64,000 nucleotides of DNA, taken from positions 1-64,000 of the forward strand of contig NZ_LMHZ01000024.1 of assembly GCF_001428545.1 (NCBI RefSeq). Reading direction: 5' to 3'. Position 1 is the first letter of the stretch; each line of letters begins with the position of its first letter. A program made the translations under genes and the position numbers. This stretch comes from Noviherbaspirillum sp. Root189. Lineage in GTDB: Bacteria > Pseudomonadota > Gammaproteobacteria > Burkholderiales > Burkholderiaceae_D. Shown here piece after piece: positions 43,428-52,929 of this stretch. The notes beneath the pieces are model-generated. The model was not told the DNA's origin, searched no databases, and saw nothing but the letters and a program-made list of their open reading frames with translations.

Positions 43428-44828
43428 ATGAGCAAGACTCTTTACAGAAAGCTGGTGGACTCGCACACGGTCGTCGAGTTGGACGAAGACAATGTCCTGC
43501 TGTATGCCGACCTGCACCTGATGAACGAATACACCAGTCCCCAGGCCTTCGCCGGCCTGGACGAGCGCGGATTGAAGACCTTGTACCCAGGGCAGAACGT
43601 CGCCACGGTCAGTCACATCATTCCAACGCATCCGGACAAAATCCGCATCATCAATGACGCAGACTCCGCGCTCCAGGCCAGCAACCTTAAGCGCAACTGC
43701 GACAAGCATGGCATTCCCCTGTTCGATACGAACGACCGGTGGCAGGGCATCGAGCATGTCATCGCGCCGGAGCACGGCATGATCAGGCCGGGCATGGTCG
43801 TCATCTGCGGAGACAGCCACACGACAACCTATGGCGCACTCGGTGCCCTTGGCTTTGGGATTGGCACCACCGAGGTCGAGCATCTCCTGGCAACGCAGAC
43901 ACTGGTCTACCGCCTGGCGAAGAACATGCGGATTCGGATCGACGGGGCGCTTCCGGCCGGGACAACGGCAAAGGACCTGGTGCTCATGGTCATTGCTCAA
44001 ATCGGCGCACAAGGGGCGCGCGGCTACGTCGTTGAATTCTGCGGCTCTGCCATTGCTTCCCTTAGTGCGGAGGCACGCTTCACACTTTGCAACATGGCGG
44101 TGGAGGCAGGTGCGCGGGGCGCGCTGATCGCCCCGGACGAAACGACGATACAGTACGTTCTGGCCCATTGCCCGGATCTGGCGGGCGACGCGGACCTGCG
44201 GGAACGCGCGCTGGCGCAGTGGCGTACTCTTCGCAGTGATCCGGATGCCAGCTTCGACGTTGAGCACTTCTTTAATACGACCGAACTAGTCCCGACTGTC
44301 ACTTGGGGGACGAGCCCCGATCAGGCAATGTCGGTCACAGGTCTCATTCCGGCAGCAGAAGACGCGTCGGATGCCAGGGCACTGCAGTACACCGGATTAA
44401 CCAGCGGCATGCCGATAGAGGGTATCGGCATCCAACACGTATTTATCGGATCCTGCACGAACGGCCGCATTGAGGATCTCCGCGCAGTCGTCGAGGTGAT
44501 CGGCAATCACAAGGTTGCACCAGGGGTGCGTGCCATGGTGGTTCCCGGATCGGGAGCAGTCCGGGATCAGGCAGAGCAGGAGGGTATCGCGGCAAAGCTG
44601 ATCGCGGCAGGATTTGAATGGCGTAAGCCAGGGTGCTCAATGTGCCTTGCCATGAATGACGATGTGCTTGCACCCGGTACACGGTGCGCCTCCACCACCA
44701 ACCGGAATTTCGAGGGGCGTCAGGGTCGAGGCGCTATCACTCACCTGATGAGCCCTGCCATGGCGGCCGCAGCGGCGGTCACCGGAAAAATCACTGACGT
44801 CAGAAAGCTGCTGGAAAATCATGAGTAA
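43428..44828 (+). CDS. leuC: 3-isopropylmalate dehydratase-type large subunit
   Basis: 466 residues, the usual LeuC length. It is an aconitase-superfamily hydro-lyase with a 4Fe-4S cluster. The cluster cysteines are in IGSCTNGRIEDLRA and the later WRKPGCSMCLAMNDD. Substrate and active-site blocks are ICGDSHTTTYGALGALGFGIGTTEVEHLLATQTL and ISHIIPTHPDK-type entry (here SHIIPTHPDKI). Leucine synthesis is the textbook role. Co-transcription with a Bug receptor and absence of leuB suggest a catabolic isomerase or hydratase for a similar acid instead (such as methylmalate or citraconate); unresolved. Confidence 0.9.
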   Translation: MSKTLYRKLVDSHTVVELDEDNVLLYADLHLMNEYTSPQAFAGLDERGLKTLYPGQNVATVSHIIPTHPDKIRIINDADSALQASNLKRNCDKHGIPLFDTNDRWQGIEHVIAPEHGMIRPGMVVICGDSHTTTYGALGALGFGIGTTEVEHLLATQTLVYRLAKNMRIRIDGALPAGTTAKDLVLMVIAQIGAQGARGYVVEFCGSAIASLSAEARFTLCNMAVEAGARGALIAPDETTIQYVLAHCPDLAGDADLRERALAQWRTLRSDPDASFDVEHFFNTTELVPTVTWGTSPDQAMSVTGLIPAAEDASDARALQYTGLTSGMPIEGIGIQHVFIGSCTNGRIEDLRAVVEVIGNHKVAPGVRAMVVPGSGAVRDQAEQEGIAAKLIAAGFEWRKPGCSMCLAMNDDVLAPGTRCASTTNRNFEGRQGRGAITHLMSPAMAAAAAVTGKITDVRKLLENHE

Positions 44829-45480
44829 GAGCTCCATTATTGAAGGAATCGTGGCTCCGCTGCCTATCGCCAACCTGGACACCGACCAGATCATGCCCAA
44901 GCAGTTCCTGCGTGGCATTGACAAGGCAGGTCTCGATCGCGGCGTGCTGTACGACTTGCGCTTCGACGGACAGGGACATCCGCGCGAAGATTTTGTGCTG
45001 AACCAACCCGAGTTTGCCCAGGCACCCATTATCCTGGGCGGAGCGAATTTCGGGTGCGGTTCAAGCCGGGAACACGCCGTCTGGGGGCTCCAGCAGTTCG
45101 GGGTGCGGGCGGTTATCGCGTCCAGCTTCGGGGAGATTTTCTACTCGAACGCGATGAACAATGGCCTGATGCTGGTGACCGTATCGGAAGAGGATTTGCG
45201 ACGTCTCTTCGCCGAAGCAGCGTCCTCGCCATCGCCGATGCACGTGCGCGTCGATGTGGAACATCTCGAAGTTTCAAGCGCGACCGGAACAGCCCGTTTC
45301 GCACTGAGTGATCGCCACCGTCGGATGTTTATGGATGGCCTCGACATGCTGGGCGCATCGCTGCTTCACTTGTCATCAATCAAGGCATTCGCAAGCCGGT
45401 GGCAAGCGGAGAATCCCTGGCTGAAGGACCTGGCATCTACCGCTCGAATCAGGATTGACCGGTTACCGGACGCACCATGA
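44821..45480 (+). CDS. leuD: 3-isopropylmalate dehydratase-type small subunit
   Basis: 219 residues; swivelling domain partner of LeuC. It shows IVAPLPIANLDTDQIMPKQFLRGIDKAGLDRGVLYDLRF across the N-terminus, GGANFGCGSSREHAVWGLQQFGVRAVIASSFGEIFYSNAMNNG and RMFMDGLDMLGASL, all standard LeuD. It overlaps leuC by 8 nt, so the two are translationally coupled. Confidence 0.93.
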   Translation: MSKSSIIEGIVAPLPIANLDTDQIMPKQFLRGIDKAGLDRGVLYDLRFDGQGHPREDFVLNQPEFAQAPIILGGANFGCGSSREHAVWGLQQFGVRAVIASSFGEIFYSNAMNNGLMLVTVSEEDLRRLFAEAASSPSPMHVRVDVEHLEVSSATGTARFALSDRHRRMFMDGLDMLGASLLHLSSIKAFASRWQAENPWLKDLASTARIRIDRLPDAP

Positions 45481-45591
45481 ACCGACAATAGGAAACGCGG
45501 TCTCCTGGAGAGGCTTGTATGATGCATGTTTGAGGAAATCCACGTCCTCCAGACCGCCTGATCTTTCATTCACCCTCATTACGAAGCTATC

Positions 45592-46497
45592 ATGGTAACC
45601 ACTCCGCTGTTTCCCGGATTTCGTTCGGTGTACATAGACACTTCCCCCGAAGTGAAAATACATGCGGTAGTCGGCGGCAGCGGCCCTCCGCTTCTGCTTC
45701 TGCACGGCCACCCGCAGACCCATGCCATTTGGCACCGGGTCGCACCTGCCCTATGCAAGCAATTCACCATCGTTGCATGCGATCTCCGAGGCTACGGAGA
45801 TTCTTCGAAACCCGTGGGTGATGGCAAGCACGTCAATTACAGCAAGCGGACGATGGCCGGCGACGTACTGCGTGTCATGCAGTCGCTTGGCTTTCCGCAA
45901 TTCAGCGTGATGGCACACGACAGGGGCGCACGCGTCGCCCACCGCCTGGCGGCCGACCACCCTGCCGCCGTACAGCGGATGATCCTGCTCGACATCGCTC
46001 CCACTCTGGCGATGTACACAAAAACCACCGAGGCGTTCGCCCGTGCCTACTGGCACTGGTTCTTCCTGATCCAACCGGCCCCGCTTCCCGAACGCCTGAT
46101 TGAAGCTGATCCCGCGGCCTACATCAGAGATGTCATGGGGCGCAGGAGCGCAGGACTGGCACCGTTCGATCCCCGTGCATTGCAGGAGTATGTGCGCTGT
46201 CTTGCACTTCCCGGCGCCGCCCACGGATTATGCGAGGATTACCGCGCCTCTGCGGGCATTGATCTTGAGCACGACAGGACCGACCTCGACAATGGACACA
46301 GGCTTCGGATGCCCCTGCTCGTTCTGTGGGGAGAACAGGGAGTGGTTCATCGCTGCTTTGAACCCTTGCAGGAATGGCGGCACGTTGCCGAAAACGTCAG
46401 TGGAGAAGCGCTTCCCTGTGGTCACTACATCTCCGAAGAAGCGCCCGAGTTATTGATTGCGCGCGCCTTGCCGTTCCTCGATGCCGGCACCGCCTAG
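45592..46497 (+). CDS. Fluoroacetate (haloacetate) dehalogenase, alpha/beta hydrolase
   Basis: 301 residues. All residues of the characterised fluoroacetate dehalogenase fold can be placed: nucleophile Asp110 with Arg111 and Arg114 in HDRGARV, Asp134 in LLDI, halide-pocket His155 and Trp156 in YWHWFF, Tyr217 in CEDYRAS and catalytic His278 in CGHYISEEAP. Positions up to 156 match those of Rhodopseudomonas RPA1163 as I recall it, with a 2-residue offset after. The oxyanion HGHPQTHAIWHR loop is also conserved. It hydrolyses haloacetates to glycolate. It lies downstream of leuD on the same strand after 111 bp, and convergent with the CoA-ligase gene. Confidence 0.88.
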   Translation: MVTTPLFPGFRSVYIDTSPEVKIHAVVGGSGPPLLLLHGHPQTHAIWHRVAPALCKQFTIVACDLRGYGDSSKPVGDGKHVNYSKRTMAGDVLRVMQSLGFPQFSVMAHDRGARVAHRLAADHPAAVQRMILLDIAPTLAMYTKTTEAFARAYWHWFFLIQPAPLPERLIEADPAAYIRDVMGRRSAGLAPFDPRALQEYVRCLALPGAAHGLCEDYRASAGIDLEHDRTDLDNGHRLRMPLLVLWGEQGVVHRCFEPLQEWRHVAENVSGEALPCGHYISEEAPELLIARALPFLDAGTA

Positions 46498-46523
46498 CCG
46501 CCCGGATTGCAACGGCACGGGAT

Positions 46524-48134
46524 TCACGTCGTTGCCTTCGGCTCCGCAAGCAATTGCTCCCGCAAGTCGCGTTTGAGCAGCTTCCCATTGGCATTACGCG
46601 GCAAGGGCTCTGTTCGCAGGGTGACGCTTTCCGGTACCTTGTAGTCGGCAAGGCGTTCGGCGCAAAATGCGATCAACTCGTCCTGCGCCACACCTTGCCC
46701 TTCCTTCAGCGCGACGAATACGTGCACGCGCTCGCCGAGCACGGGGCAAGGCTTTCCGACCACCGCCGCTTCCAGAACGGCAGGATGCTGACACAGCACG
46801 TTCTCCACTTCGACGCTGTAGATTTTGTAACCGCCGCGATTAAGCATGTCCTTGCGCCGATCGAAGACATGGAGATAGCCGTCTGCGTCCATGCTGCCGA
46901 TGTCGCCGCTGTGCCAGTAGCCGCCAGTAAAATTTTCTGCGGTTGCTGAAGGATTGTCCCAGTAACCCTTCACTATCATCGGGCCGCCTATCCAGATTTC
47001 TCCGGTTTCATCGCGCGGCACTTCACGCCCGGCATCGTCCATAATGAGGATGTGTCCGCACTGCACCGTGCGGCCTACGCTGTCGCGATGCCCGTCTGTC
47101 TGGCCGGGCGGCATGAGTGTCGAAGGTGACGTCGTTTCAGTGGCCCCGTAGGCGTTCATCAACACCAGCCCTGGAAGCTGACGGGCTAATGCATCGATGG
47201 TGGCGGTTGGCATTGGTGCGCCGCCGTAGGCACCGACACGCCACGCGGAAAGATCGCGTCGTCCAAAATCATCCTGCAACAGGCACAGGTTGTACATGGC
47301 GGGCACCATGATCGTGAAGCTCATGCGTTCGCGCTCGGCGAAGGGCAGGAAGTCGGCCGCTCTGAAAGCCGGCGCCACGAGTAGTGTGCCCGCCGTGCGT
47401 ACCATCACCATGAGCAGGCCGACCAGGCCGGTCACATGCGATAGCGGCACCACCGCCGCGCCACGGTCGGCACTGGTGAGTGCCATCGTGCTTTCGTAAT
47501 GCATGGTCGAATGCACGATATTGACATGGGTAAGCATTGCGCCCTTGGGGCGACCGGTCGTACCCGAGGTATAAAGGATCGCTGCCACCTCCTCTTCATG
47601 AACCTCGACGGCCTCTGCCAGCGCCGGCGTGGCAAGCAGCGCGCCAAACGCGTTCGTGCCGGTATCGTCACCGACACAGACCCGCAACCTCAGATGCGCG
47701 ACGTCGACTGCCGCAGGAAGACGGTCGGCCAAGGCGGCATCGTAGACGATGACCGCCGCTGTGCATTGATTCAGGATATAAGTAATGCCCGGCTTCTGTT
47801 CGCGAATACTGAGCGGCACGACGATCGCTCCCAGAGCCGCAGCAGCAAGGGTCGTCACAACAAACTCGATATCATTACCAAGTAAAAGCGCGATGCGCTC
47901 GCCTTTCACGACGCCCCGCTGGGCCAGGCCACCCGCAACCGCCATGGCCTGTGCGTGCAGGTCGCGCCAGCTCAGTCGCCGCTCGCCGCAGATTACCGCC
48001 TCGCCATCGGGATTGGATTCAACCGCCTGTCGAAACATGGTATAGACGCTATGCGGCCGTTCGGCAAAGCACGGCACCACACGGTCGCCAAAGTGCGCCT
48101 CCATTCGCGTTGCCGGTTGCTGGATTTCCCACAT
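46524..48134 (-). CDS. AMP-forming acyl-CoA synthetase
   Basis: 536 residues. ATG 48134 is chosen because AAGGAGG lies six bases before it; ATG 48140 and an upstream frame start are less likely. ANL-superfamily motifs: AAILYTSGTTGRPKGAMLTHVN (P-loop), MNAYGATETTSP, GYWHSGDIGSMDADGYLHVFDRRKDMLNRGGYKIYSVEVE and RNANGKLLKRDL with the catalytic Lys. It activates an imported carboxylic acid to its CoA ester. It lies 43 nt after livF, so it is likely the last gene of the ABC transporter operon. The substrate is unknown. Confidence 0.92.
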   Translation of the reverse strand: MWEIQQPATRMEAHFGDRVVPCFAERPHSVYTMFRQAVESNPDGEAVICGERRLSWRDLHAQAMAVAGGLAQRGVVKGERIALLLGNDIEFVVTTLAAAALGAIVVPLSIREQKPGITYILNQCTAAVIVYDAALADRLPAAVDVAHLRLRVCVGDDTGTNAFGALLATPALAEAVEVHEEEVAAILYTSGTTGRPKGAMLTHVNIVHSTMHYESTMALTSADRGAAVVPLSHVTGLVGLLMVMVRTAGTLLVAPAFRAADFLPFAERERMSFTIMVPAMYNLCLLQDDFGRRDLSAWRVGAYGGAPMPTATIDALARQLPGLVLMNAYGATETTSPSTLMPPGQTDGHRDSVGRTVQCGHILIMDDAGREVPRDETGEIWIGGPMIVKGYWDNPSATAENFTGGYWHSGDIGSMDADGYLHVFDRRKDMLNRGGYKIYSVEVENVLCQHPAVLEAAVVGKPCPVLGERVHVFVALKEGQGVAQDELIAFCAERLADYKVPESVTLRTEPLPRNANGKLLKRDLREQLLAEPKATT

Positions 48135-48177
48135 CCTCATCCTCCTTGCATGATGCTCGGCCCTGGTGTAATAAGTG

Positions 48178-48843
48178 TCATGGCGCTTTTGCCACATTGG
48201 CTCCGCGTTCAATCACGTATTCGCGATCGAAAAACTTGCGCGAATGATTGAGGTCGGATTGCGAAATCACGACGGCGAGGTCCTTGCCCCTGAGCGCGAA
48301 GATCACCTCCGACAGCCGCTGGGACAGTGCCGGGGCGACGCCTTCAAACGGTTCGTCGAGCAACAGCATGCGGGTGCCGACTGCCAGCGCACGGCCCAGC
48401 GCCACCAGCTTTTGCTGACCACCGCTGAGCAACAGCGCTTTGCGGTCGCGCATCTCGGCCACTTCCGGCATCAGTCCATAAACAAAGTCGAGACGTGCCC
48501 TTGCCTTGAGCGTCTTTGACACCCATACCGGCAGCAGGATGTTTTCCTCCACTGTCAATTGCGGTACCAGTCCCCGGTCTTCCGGCATGTAGCCGATACC
48601 GTCTGCGGCACGACTGCTGCGACTGGCCTTGACCAGGTCTTTGGCTCCGAAGGTCAGCGTACCGCCAGACGGCTGGAGATGACCCATGACCGTGCGCATG
48701 AAAGTCGTTTTGCCCGCACCGTTGCGGCCAATCAGTCCGATCATTTCGCCGGACTGCACAGTCATCGACAAGCCGCGCAGCGCAGCCATCGACTGAATGC
48801 TGACTTCGAGAGATTGCACGTCAAGCAAGGCATGCTGGCTCAT
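48178..48843 (-). CDS. livF: ABC transporter ATP-binding protein, LivF type
   Basis: 221 residues. Walker A GRNGAGKTTFMRTVMG, signature LLSGGQQKLVALGRAL and Walker B MLLLDEPFEGVAP are intact. The LivF-specific YMPEDRGLVPQLTVEENILLP follows the Q-loop region. It provides one of two ATPases of the branched-chain-type importer encoded here. Overlaps livG by 4 nt. Confidence 0.93.
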   Translation of the reverse strand: MSQHALLDVQSLEVSIQSMAALRGLSMTVQSGEMIGLIGRNGAGKTTFMRTVMGHLQPSGGTLTFGAKDLVKASRSSRAADGIGYMPEDRGLVPQLTVEENILLPVWVSKTLKARARLDFVYGLMPEVAEMRDRKALLLSGGQQKLVALGRALAVGTRMLLLDEPFEGVAPALSQRLSEVIFALRGKDLAVVISQSDLNHSRKFFDREYVIERGANVAKAP

Positions 48844-49589
48844 GCGTGTCCTCCGGTGACGTAACGCTGCACTTCGGGATTCTTCAATACCTCCGTTGGT
48901 GCGGCATCGGCAATAATCCGACCGCTGTAGAAGGCAATCACTCTTTCCGAAAAGCGGGCCACGATATCCATGTCATGTTCGACAAACATGACGGTGACTT
49001 CTTCCTGTGACAACGCTTCCATCACGCGCTCCATCGCGTCAAATTTTTCGTCCGCGCTGACACCCGACGTCGGCTCGTCCAGGAGCAGCAACTTGGGTTG
49101 CCGCGCCATGGCCATGGCAATATCGAGCAGCTTGCGCACACCGCCGGGCAGTTCAGTGACCCGGCGATAGGCATACGGGCCCAGGCCGAAACGGCGGATC
49201 AATTGTTCGGCCCGTTCGAAACGGTCGGGCGAGTCGGCGCGCTTCCACATCGAGAGCCCCGCCGAATGCGCGGCCGCCACGGCAACCAGCAGGTTGTCGA
49301 TGACGCTCAGGTCCAGATACAACTGTGGAATCTGGAAAGAGCGGCAAATACCGAGACGGGCAATATGGCGTGGCGCGAGCGCGGTGATATTGGCGCCTTC
49401 GAGCGAGATGCTGCCGGTATCCGGTTTGAGGTAGCCGGTCACCATATTGACGAATGTGGTCTTGCCCGCGCCGTTGCTGCCGATCAGGCTCATCTTTTGT
49501 CCGGCCGGGACTTCGATGTCAATGTTCTCGGCCGCGACTACCGCGCCGAATCGCTTGTTCAAACCCTTTGCCGCAAGCAATGGCGTCAT
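48840..49589 (-). CDS. livG: ABC transporter ATP-binding protein, LivG type
   Basis: 249 residues from ATG 49589, which overlaps the livM stop (ATGA); the frame extends upstream inside livM without homology. Walker A GSNGAGKTTFVNMVTGYLKPDTG, LivG-type GICRSFQIPQLYLDLSV, signature ELPGGVRKLLDIAMAMA (LPGGV instead of LSGGQ) and Walker B LLLLDEPTSGVS. It is the second ATPase of the importer. Confidence 0.92.
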   Translation of the reverse strand: MTPLLAAKGLNKRFGAVVAAENIDIEVPAGQKMSLIGSNGAGKTTFVNMVTGYLKPDTGSISLEGANITALAPRHIARLGICRSFQIPQLYLDLSVIDNLLVAVAAAHSAGLSMWKRADSPDRFERAEQLIRRFGLGPYAYRRVTELPGGVRKLLDIAMAMARQPKLLLLDEPTSGVSADEKFDAMERVMEALSQEEVTVMFVEHDMDIVARFSERVIAFYSGRIIADAAPTEVLKNPEVQRYVTGGHA

Positions 49590-50596
49590 GTTGCCGCTCC
49601 CTGGTGACTGACGGGTTTTACCTTGACAGCAGGTGCAGGCTCGTCCGGCAGGGATGGTCGCGGCGCACGCCGCTGCCGTACCCAGAACGAACCGATGCCG
49701 GCTGGACGGAACAGCACAACCACCAGCAGGAATATGCCCAGCGCCAGCTGCCACGTGGTCGGGAAGTAAAGATTGGAAAACGAGCGCACGACTTCCAGCA
49801 CCAGGGAGGCGACGAATACTGCGGCCACGCTCTGGTAACCCGCAAGGATCGCGGCGAACACAAATTCGCCGGAGGTCGTCCAGTAGGCAAATTGCGGATC
49901 GACATGCCCCAGCGCCAGCCCGGTCAGTGCGCCGCCGAGGCCACCAAGGGCACCCGCCAGCGTAAAGTCGATTGCCAGCGAGGCACGTGACGACGCGCCG
50001 AGGTATTCCACGCGCAAATCGTTACTGCGCACCGCAAGCGATATGAGCCCCGAAGACGAACGGAAGTACACCGCAATGCAGAGACTGGCGATCATCGAAA
50101 ACACGACCGTCAGCGCGTACAGTACGTAATCCGCATGTTCCGTGGCAAGCTGCGTGCCCAGCAGCGTCGGACGTGGCAGGTTGAATCCGTCGGTCCCGCC
50201 GAGCGCAGTCCATTTGCTGAGGATGCCGTAGGCAACCATGGATAAGGCCAGCGTCAGCATGGCAAAGAAGATGCCACGGTAGCGGGCCAGCAGTGGTGCC
50301 ACCATACCGGCGACCAGCGCACCGGCCAGTGCGCCGAGCAGCGCCCGCAGGATGGCGTCGTTGATGCCAAGGCGCAGCGATACCAGGGCTGCCACGTAGG
50401 CACCGATCGCAAAGAACAGGCCCTGGCCGAAGGTGGCGCCGCCGCCGCGCGACAGTACGACCACCCCGAGAATGGCGAGTCCGTGTGAAGCTGCCATCGT
50501 TACCAGGAATAGCAGCCACTTTGGCGCGACAAGCCCTGCCGCGAGCAGGGCAAGCGTCACGCCGAAGGCGACGAGCAGGGTTTTCATGGCCGTCAT
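49586..50596 (-). CDS. livM: ABC transporter permease, LivM type
   Basis: 336 residues with about ten membrane helices. The conserved permease block GILSKWTALGGTDGFNLPRP (family GxTGGxxGL region), SNDLRVEYLGASSRASLAIDFTLAGALGGLGGALTG and a C-terminal LFRPAGIGSFW define LivM. The charged C-terminal tail lies in the cytoplasm. It starts 1 nt after the livH stop and overlaps livG. Confidence 0.92.
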   Translation of the reverse strand: MTAMKTLLVAFGVTLALLAAGLVAPKWLLFLVTMAASHGLAILGVVVLSRGGGATFGQGLFFAIGAYVAALVSLRLGINDAILRALLGALAGALVAGMVAPLLARYRGIFFAMLTLALSMVAYGILSKWTALGGTDGFNLPRPTLLGTQLATEHADYVLYALTVVFSMIASLCIAVYFRSSSGLISLAVRSNDLRVEYLGASSRASLAIDFTLAGALGGLGGALTGLALGHVDPQFAYWTTSGEFVFAAILAGYQSVAAVFVASLVLEVVRSFSNLYFPTTWQLALGIFLLVVVLFRPAGIGSFWVRQRRAPRPSLPDEPAPAVKVKPVSHQGAAT

Positions 50597-50597
50597 G

Positions 50598-51494
50598 TCA
50601 GATCACCCTCGCTTTCACGCTCTGGAACAAGCCTTCGGGACGGAACACCAGGACCGCAGCCATCACCAGGTAGACGCTGAACAATTCGACATCCGGCATC
50701 ACGTGCACCGCAACCGCCCTCGCCAGACCGACCACCACGGCACCAATGGCCGCGCCCTCAATACTGCCGAGTCCACCGATGATGACCACCGCGAAACTGA
50801 CGATAATGACGCTCACACTGACCCCCGGTTGTACCGAGATCATCGGCGCGGTGAACGCGCCGCCGAGCGCCGCAAGAAACACACCGACGGTAAAGGCGGC
50901 ACTGTAGACGAAGTTCACGTTGACACCCATGCTCGCGCTCATCTCCGGGTTATGGATGACGGCAAGCACGATCTTGCCCGCCACCGTCCGGTTCAGCCCC
51001 AGCCAGACCAGCAGGCCGCACACCACGGCAAGCACGATCAGCGCGAGGTCATAACCGACGAAGGAAAGCGAACCGATCTCGACGTTGCCGAACAGGCTGT
51101 ACGGCTCCGATACGTAATAAGGATTCACACCCCACAACAGCTTGGTGCCATCCTCCAGCATCAGGAACAACGCATACGTCACCAGCAACAGCAACACCTC
51201 GTCGCGTCCATAAAAGCGTGCGAGCAGACCGCGTTCCAACAGCGGACCGACGACCGCCGCCACGCCCGCGGCTGCCAGCAGCATGGCCACCAGCGACCAG
51301 GCCGGAGACATCCCCCAGGTGGTAAACAGCGCAACGACACTGGCCGCCGAGTAGGCGCCCAGCGCGTAGATGCTGCCGTGCGCCATATTGAGGATCTTGA
51401 GCACACCGAACACTAGCGTCAGCCCAAGGGACACGATGAACAGCCACGACGCGTAGACCAGGGCATCGACACCGATGGTCAGAACGAGGTCCAT
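50598..51494 (-). CDS. livH: ABC transporter permease, LivH type
   Basis: 298 residues. LivH hallmarks are SLGLTLVFGVLKILNMAHGSIYALGAYSA near the N-terminus, NPEMSASMGVNVNFVYSAAFTVGVFLAALGGAF (EAA-like loop) and a C-terminal FRPEGLFQ. About eight membrane helices. AGGAGG lies shortly upstream of the ATG. It is 85 nt downstream of the binding-protein gene. Confidence 0.93.
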   Translation of the reverse strand: MDLVLTIGVDALVYASWLFIVSLGLTLVFGVLKILNMAHGSIYALGAYSAASVVALFTTWGMSPAWSLVAMLLAAAGVAAVVGPLLERGLLARFYGRDEVLLLLVTYALFLMLEDGTKLLWGVNPYYVSEPYSLFGNVEIGSLSFVGYDLALIVLAVVCGLLVWLGLNRTVAGKIVLAVIHNPEMSASMGVNVNFVYSAAFTVGVFLAALGGAFTAPMISVQPGVSVSVIIVSFAVVIIGGLGSIEGAAIGAVVVGLARAVAVHVMPDVELFSVYLVMAAVLVFRPEGLFQSVKARVI

Positions 51495-51579
51495 TTTGCT
51501 TCCTCCTGGGAATGGCCATCGAGGACGCCCCGCCGAATGCTCGGCGGGTTCGTCGCTTGCGGTCGCAACAGGTGGCGTA

Positions 51580-52929
51580 TTACTGATCGCATTTTGCGCC
51601 CGGGAAGCCGGCTTTGATCCAGTCCAGGCTCTTCATGTTGGCCGGCGGGTTCACGCATTCCGCCTTGAAGTGCTGGATGTCGGTGGCGACCACCATCTTT
51701 TTCGCCGGGTCATATTTGGTCCGCCCGATCGCGATAGGCTGGATCGCCTGTTGCCCATTGGCCAGCGCCATCTTGATGTGTCCACCCGGTGAATCCCACT
51801 CCGAGCCGCGCAGCGCTTCCGCAAGTTCCTCCGGTGTCGGCTTCTTGCCGCCGTTCTTTGCCATGGCTTTTTCCACCGCCAGCTTGACGCCCATCAGCGA
51901 CTGCGCCATCCGGTAGCTCGCCTGCACGACAGCAGCCGGTCCGTGGACATCCTGATATGTCTTCCAGAACCAGTCGTTGAGCGGACTCTTCGCCGCCAGA
52001 ATGCCGTAAGCGCCACGTGCGCCAAGAACAGTGCCGTCCGGCATCTTGTCGCCCAGCGAAGGCAGCACATGGTCGCCCGCGCTCAGCACCAGCTGGCTGC
52101 GCTTGAACAGGCCGCGCGGCGCGGCTTGCAATACAAAGGCTTGCAGGTCGCCGCCCCACAGGCTGGAGTAGACGATATCCGCCGGCTGGCGTGCCAGTGC
52201 GGAAATCTCGGTGCCGTACTGACCCGCGCCGAATTTAGGCAGCAGATCACCGGCGGCTTTGGCATTCGGATAGAGCTGACCCATGGCGGCCACGAAATCG
52301 GTGCGCGAGTCCTGGCCCCAGGCATAATCCTGATTAATCAGGTTCATGGTTTCGACCTTCACATTGCGCGACTTCAGGTAGCGCGCCAGCGCCACGTTGT
52401 CCATTGCGCCGTGCGCGGCGGTGCGGAATACATATTTGTAATTGCCTTCTTCGAAAATGCGGGGCGAGCCGCAGTCGAACAGCACCAGCAACTTTTTCAT
52501 TTCCTCGGCCGCCGGGGCTACCGCAAGGCAATCGCCCGACCCGACATAGCCGATGACGGCGTCGACATTTTCGCGCTGGTACAGGTTGCGCAGTTCCTGC
52601 ACCTGCTTGGTTGCACCGCCTGCTTCGTCGACCACCACGGTTTCCACCGTCAGGCCGCCGAACCCCTTCTTGTTGTAAGGCGCGGGCGCACTACCCTTGT
52701 TGAACTGCTCGATGAGGATCTTGGCCGCGTTACCCGCCGGCACGCCGAAACTTTCCGCCGCCGGACCCGACAAGAAGGTCACGATGCCCAGTTTGAAGGT
52801 TTCCTGCGCCTGGACCGGCAAGGCAAGGCTTGCGCCGATACCTGTCGCGGCCATCCACAGTCCCAACTTTAGGCTTCGCTTTGCGGTTCGCTTTGTCGTC
52901 ACTCCATGTGTACCGGACTGCAGTTTCAT
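51580..52929 (-). CDS. Periplasmic substrate-binding protein of the Liv-type transporter
   Basis: 449 residues from ATG 52929 (GAGGAG upstream). The signal peptide ends at LALPVQAQ. A type I periplasmic binding fold is shown by FKLGIVTFLSGPAAESFGVP, VDEAGGATKQVQELRNLYQRENVDAVIGYVGSGDCLAVAPAAEEMK and VNQDYAWG-type hinge (here INQDYAWGQDSRTDF). It belongs to the group associated with aromatic or organic-acid importers rather than strict LivK. Genes for CoA ligation and beta-oxidation next door suggest a carboxylic acid ligand. A copy of the TCGTCG palindrome lies 245 bp upstream. Confidence 0.9.
   Translation of the reverse strand: MKLQSGTHGVTTKRTAKRSLKLGLWMAATGIGASLALPVQAQETFKLGIVTFLSGPAAESFGVPAGNAAKILIEQFNKGSAPAPYNKKGFGGLTVETVVVDEAGGATKQVQELRNLYQRENVDAVIGYVGSGDCLAVAPAAEEMKKLLVLFDCGSPRIFEEGNYKYVFRTAAHGAMDNVALARYLKSRNVKVETMNLINQDYAWGQDSRTDFVAAMGQLYPNAKAAGDLLPKFGAGQYGTEISALARQPADIVYSSLWGGDLQAFVLQAAPRGLFKRSQLVLSAGDHVLPSLGDKMPDGTVLGARGAYGILAAKSPLNDWFWKTYQDVHGPAAVVQASYRMAQSLMGVKLAVEKAMAKNGGKKPTPEELAEALRGSEWDSPGGHIKMALANGQQAIQPIAIGRTKYDPAKKMVVATDIQHFKAECVNPPANMKSLDWIKAGFPGAKCDQ

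Noticed and set aside
43428-45480. Homoaconitase or 2,3-dimethylmalate dehydratase as a firm call for LeuCD
   Set aside because: Lengths and motifs fit canonical LeuC and LeuD; context hints at another substrate but no residue I can see proves it.
45497-45557. Imperfect inverted repeat GCGGTCT...AGACCGC between leuD and the dehalogenase
   Set aside because: Only 7 bp pair perfectly with a long unpaired middle and no T-run; too weak to call a terminator or element.
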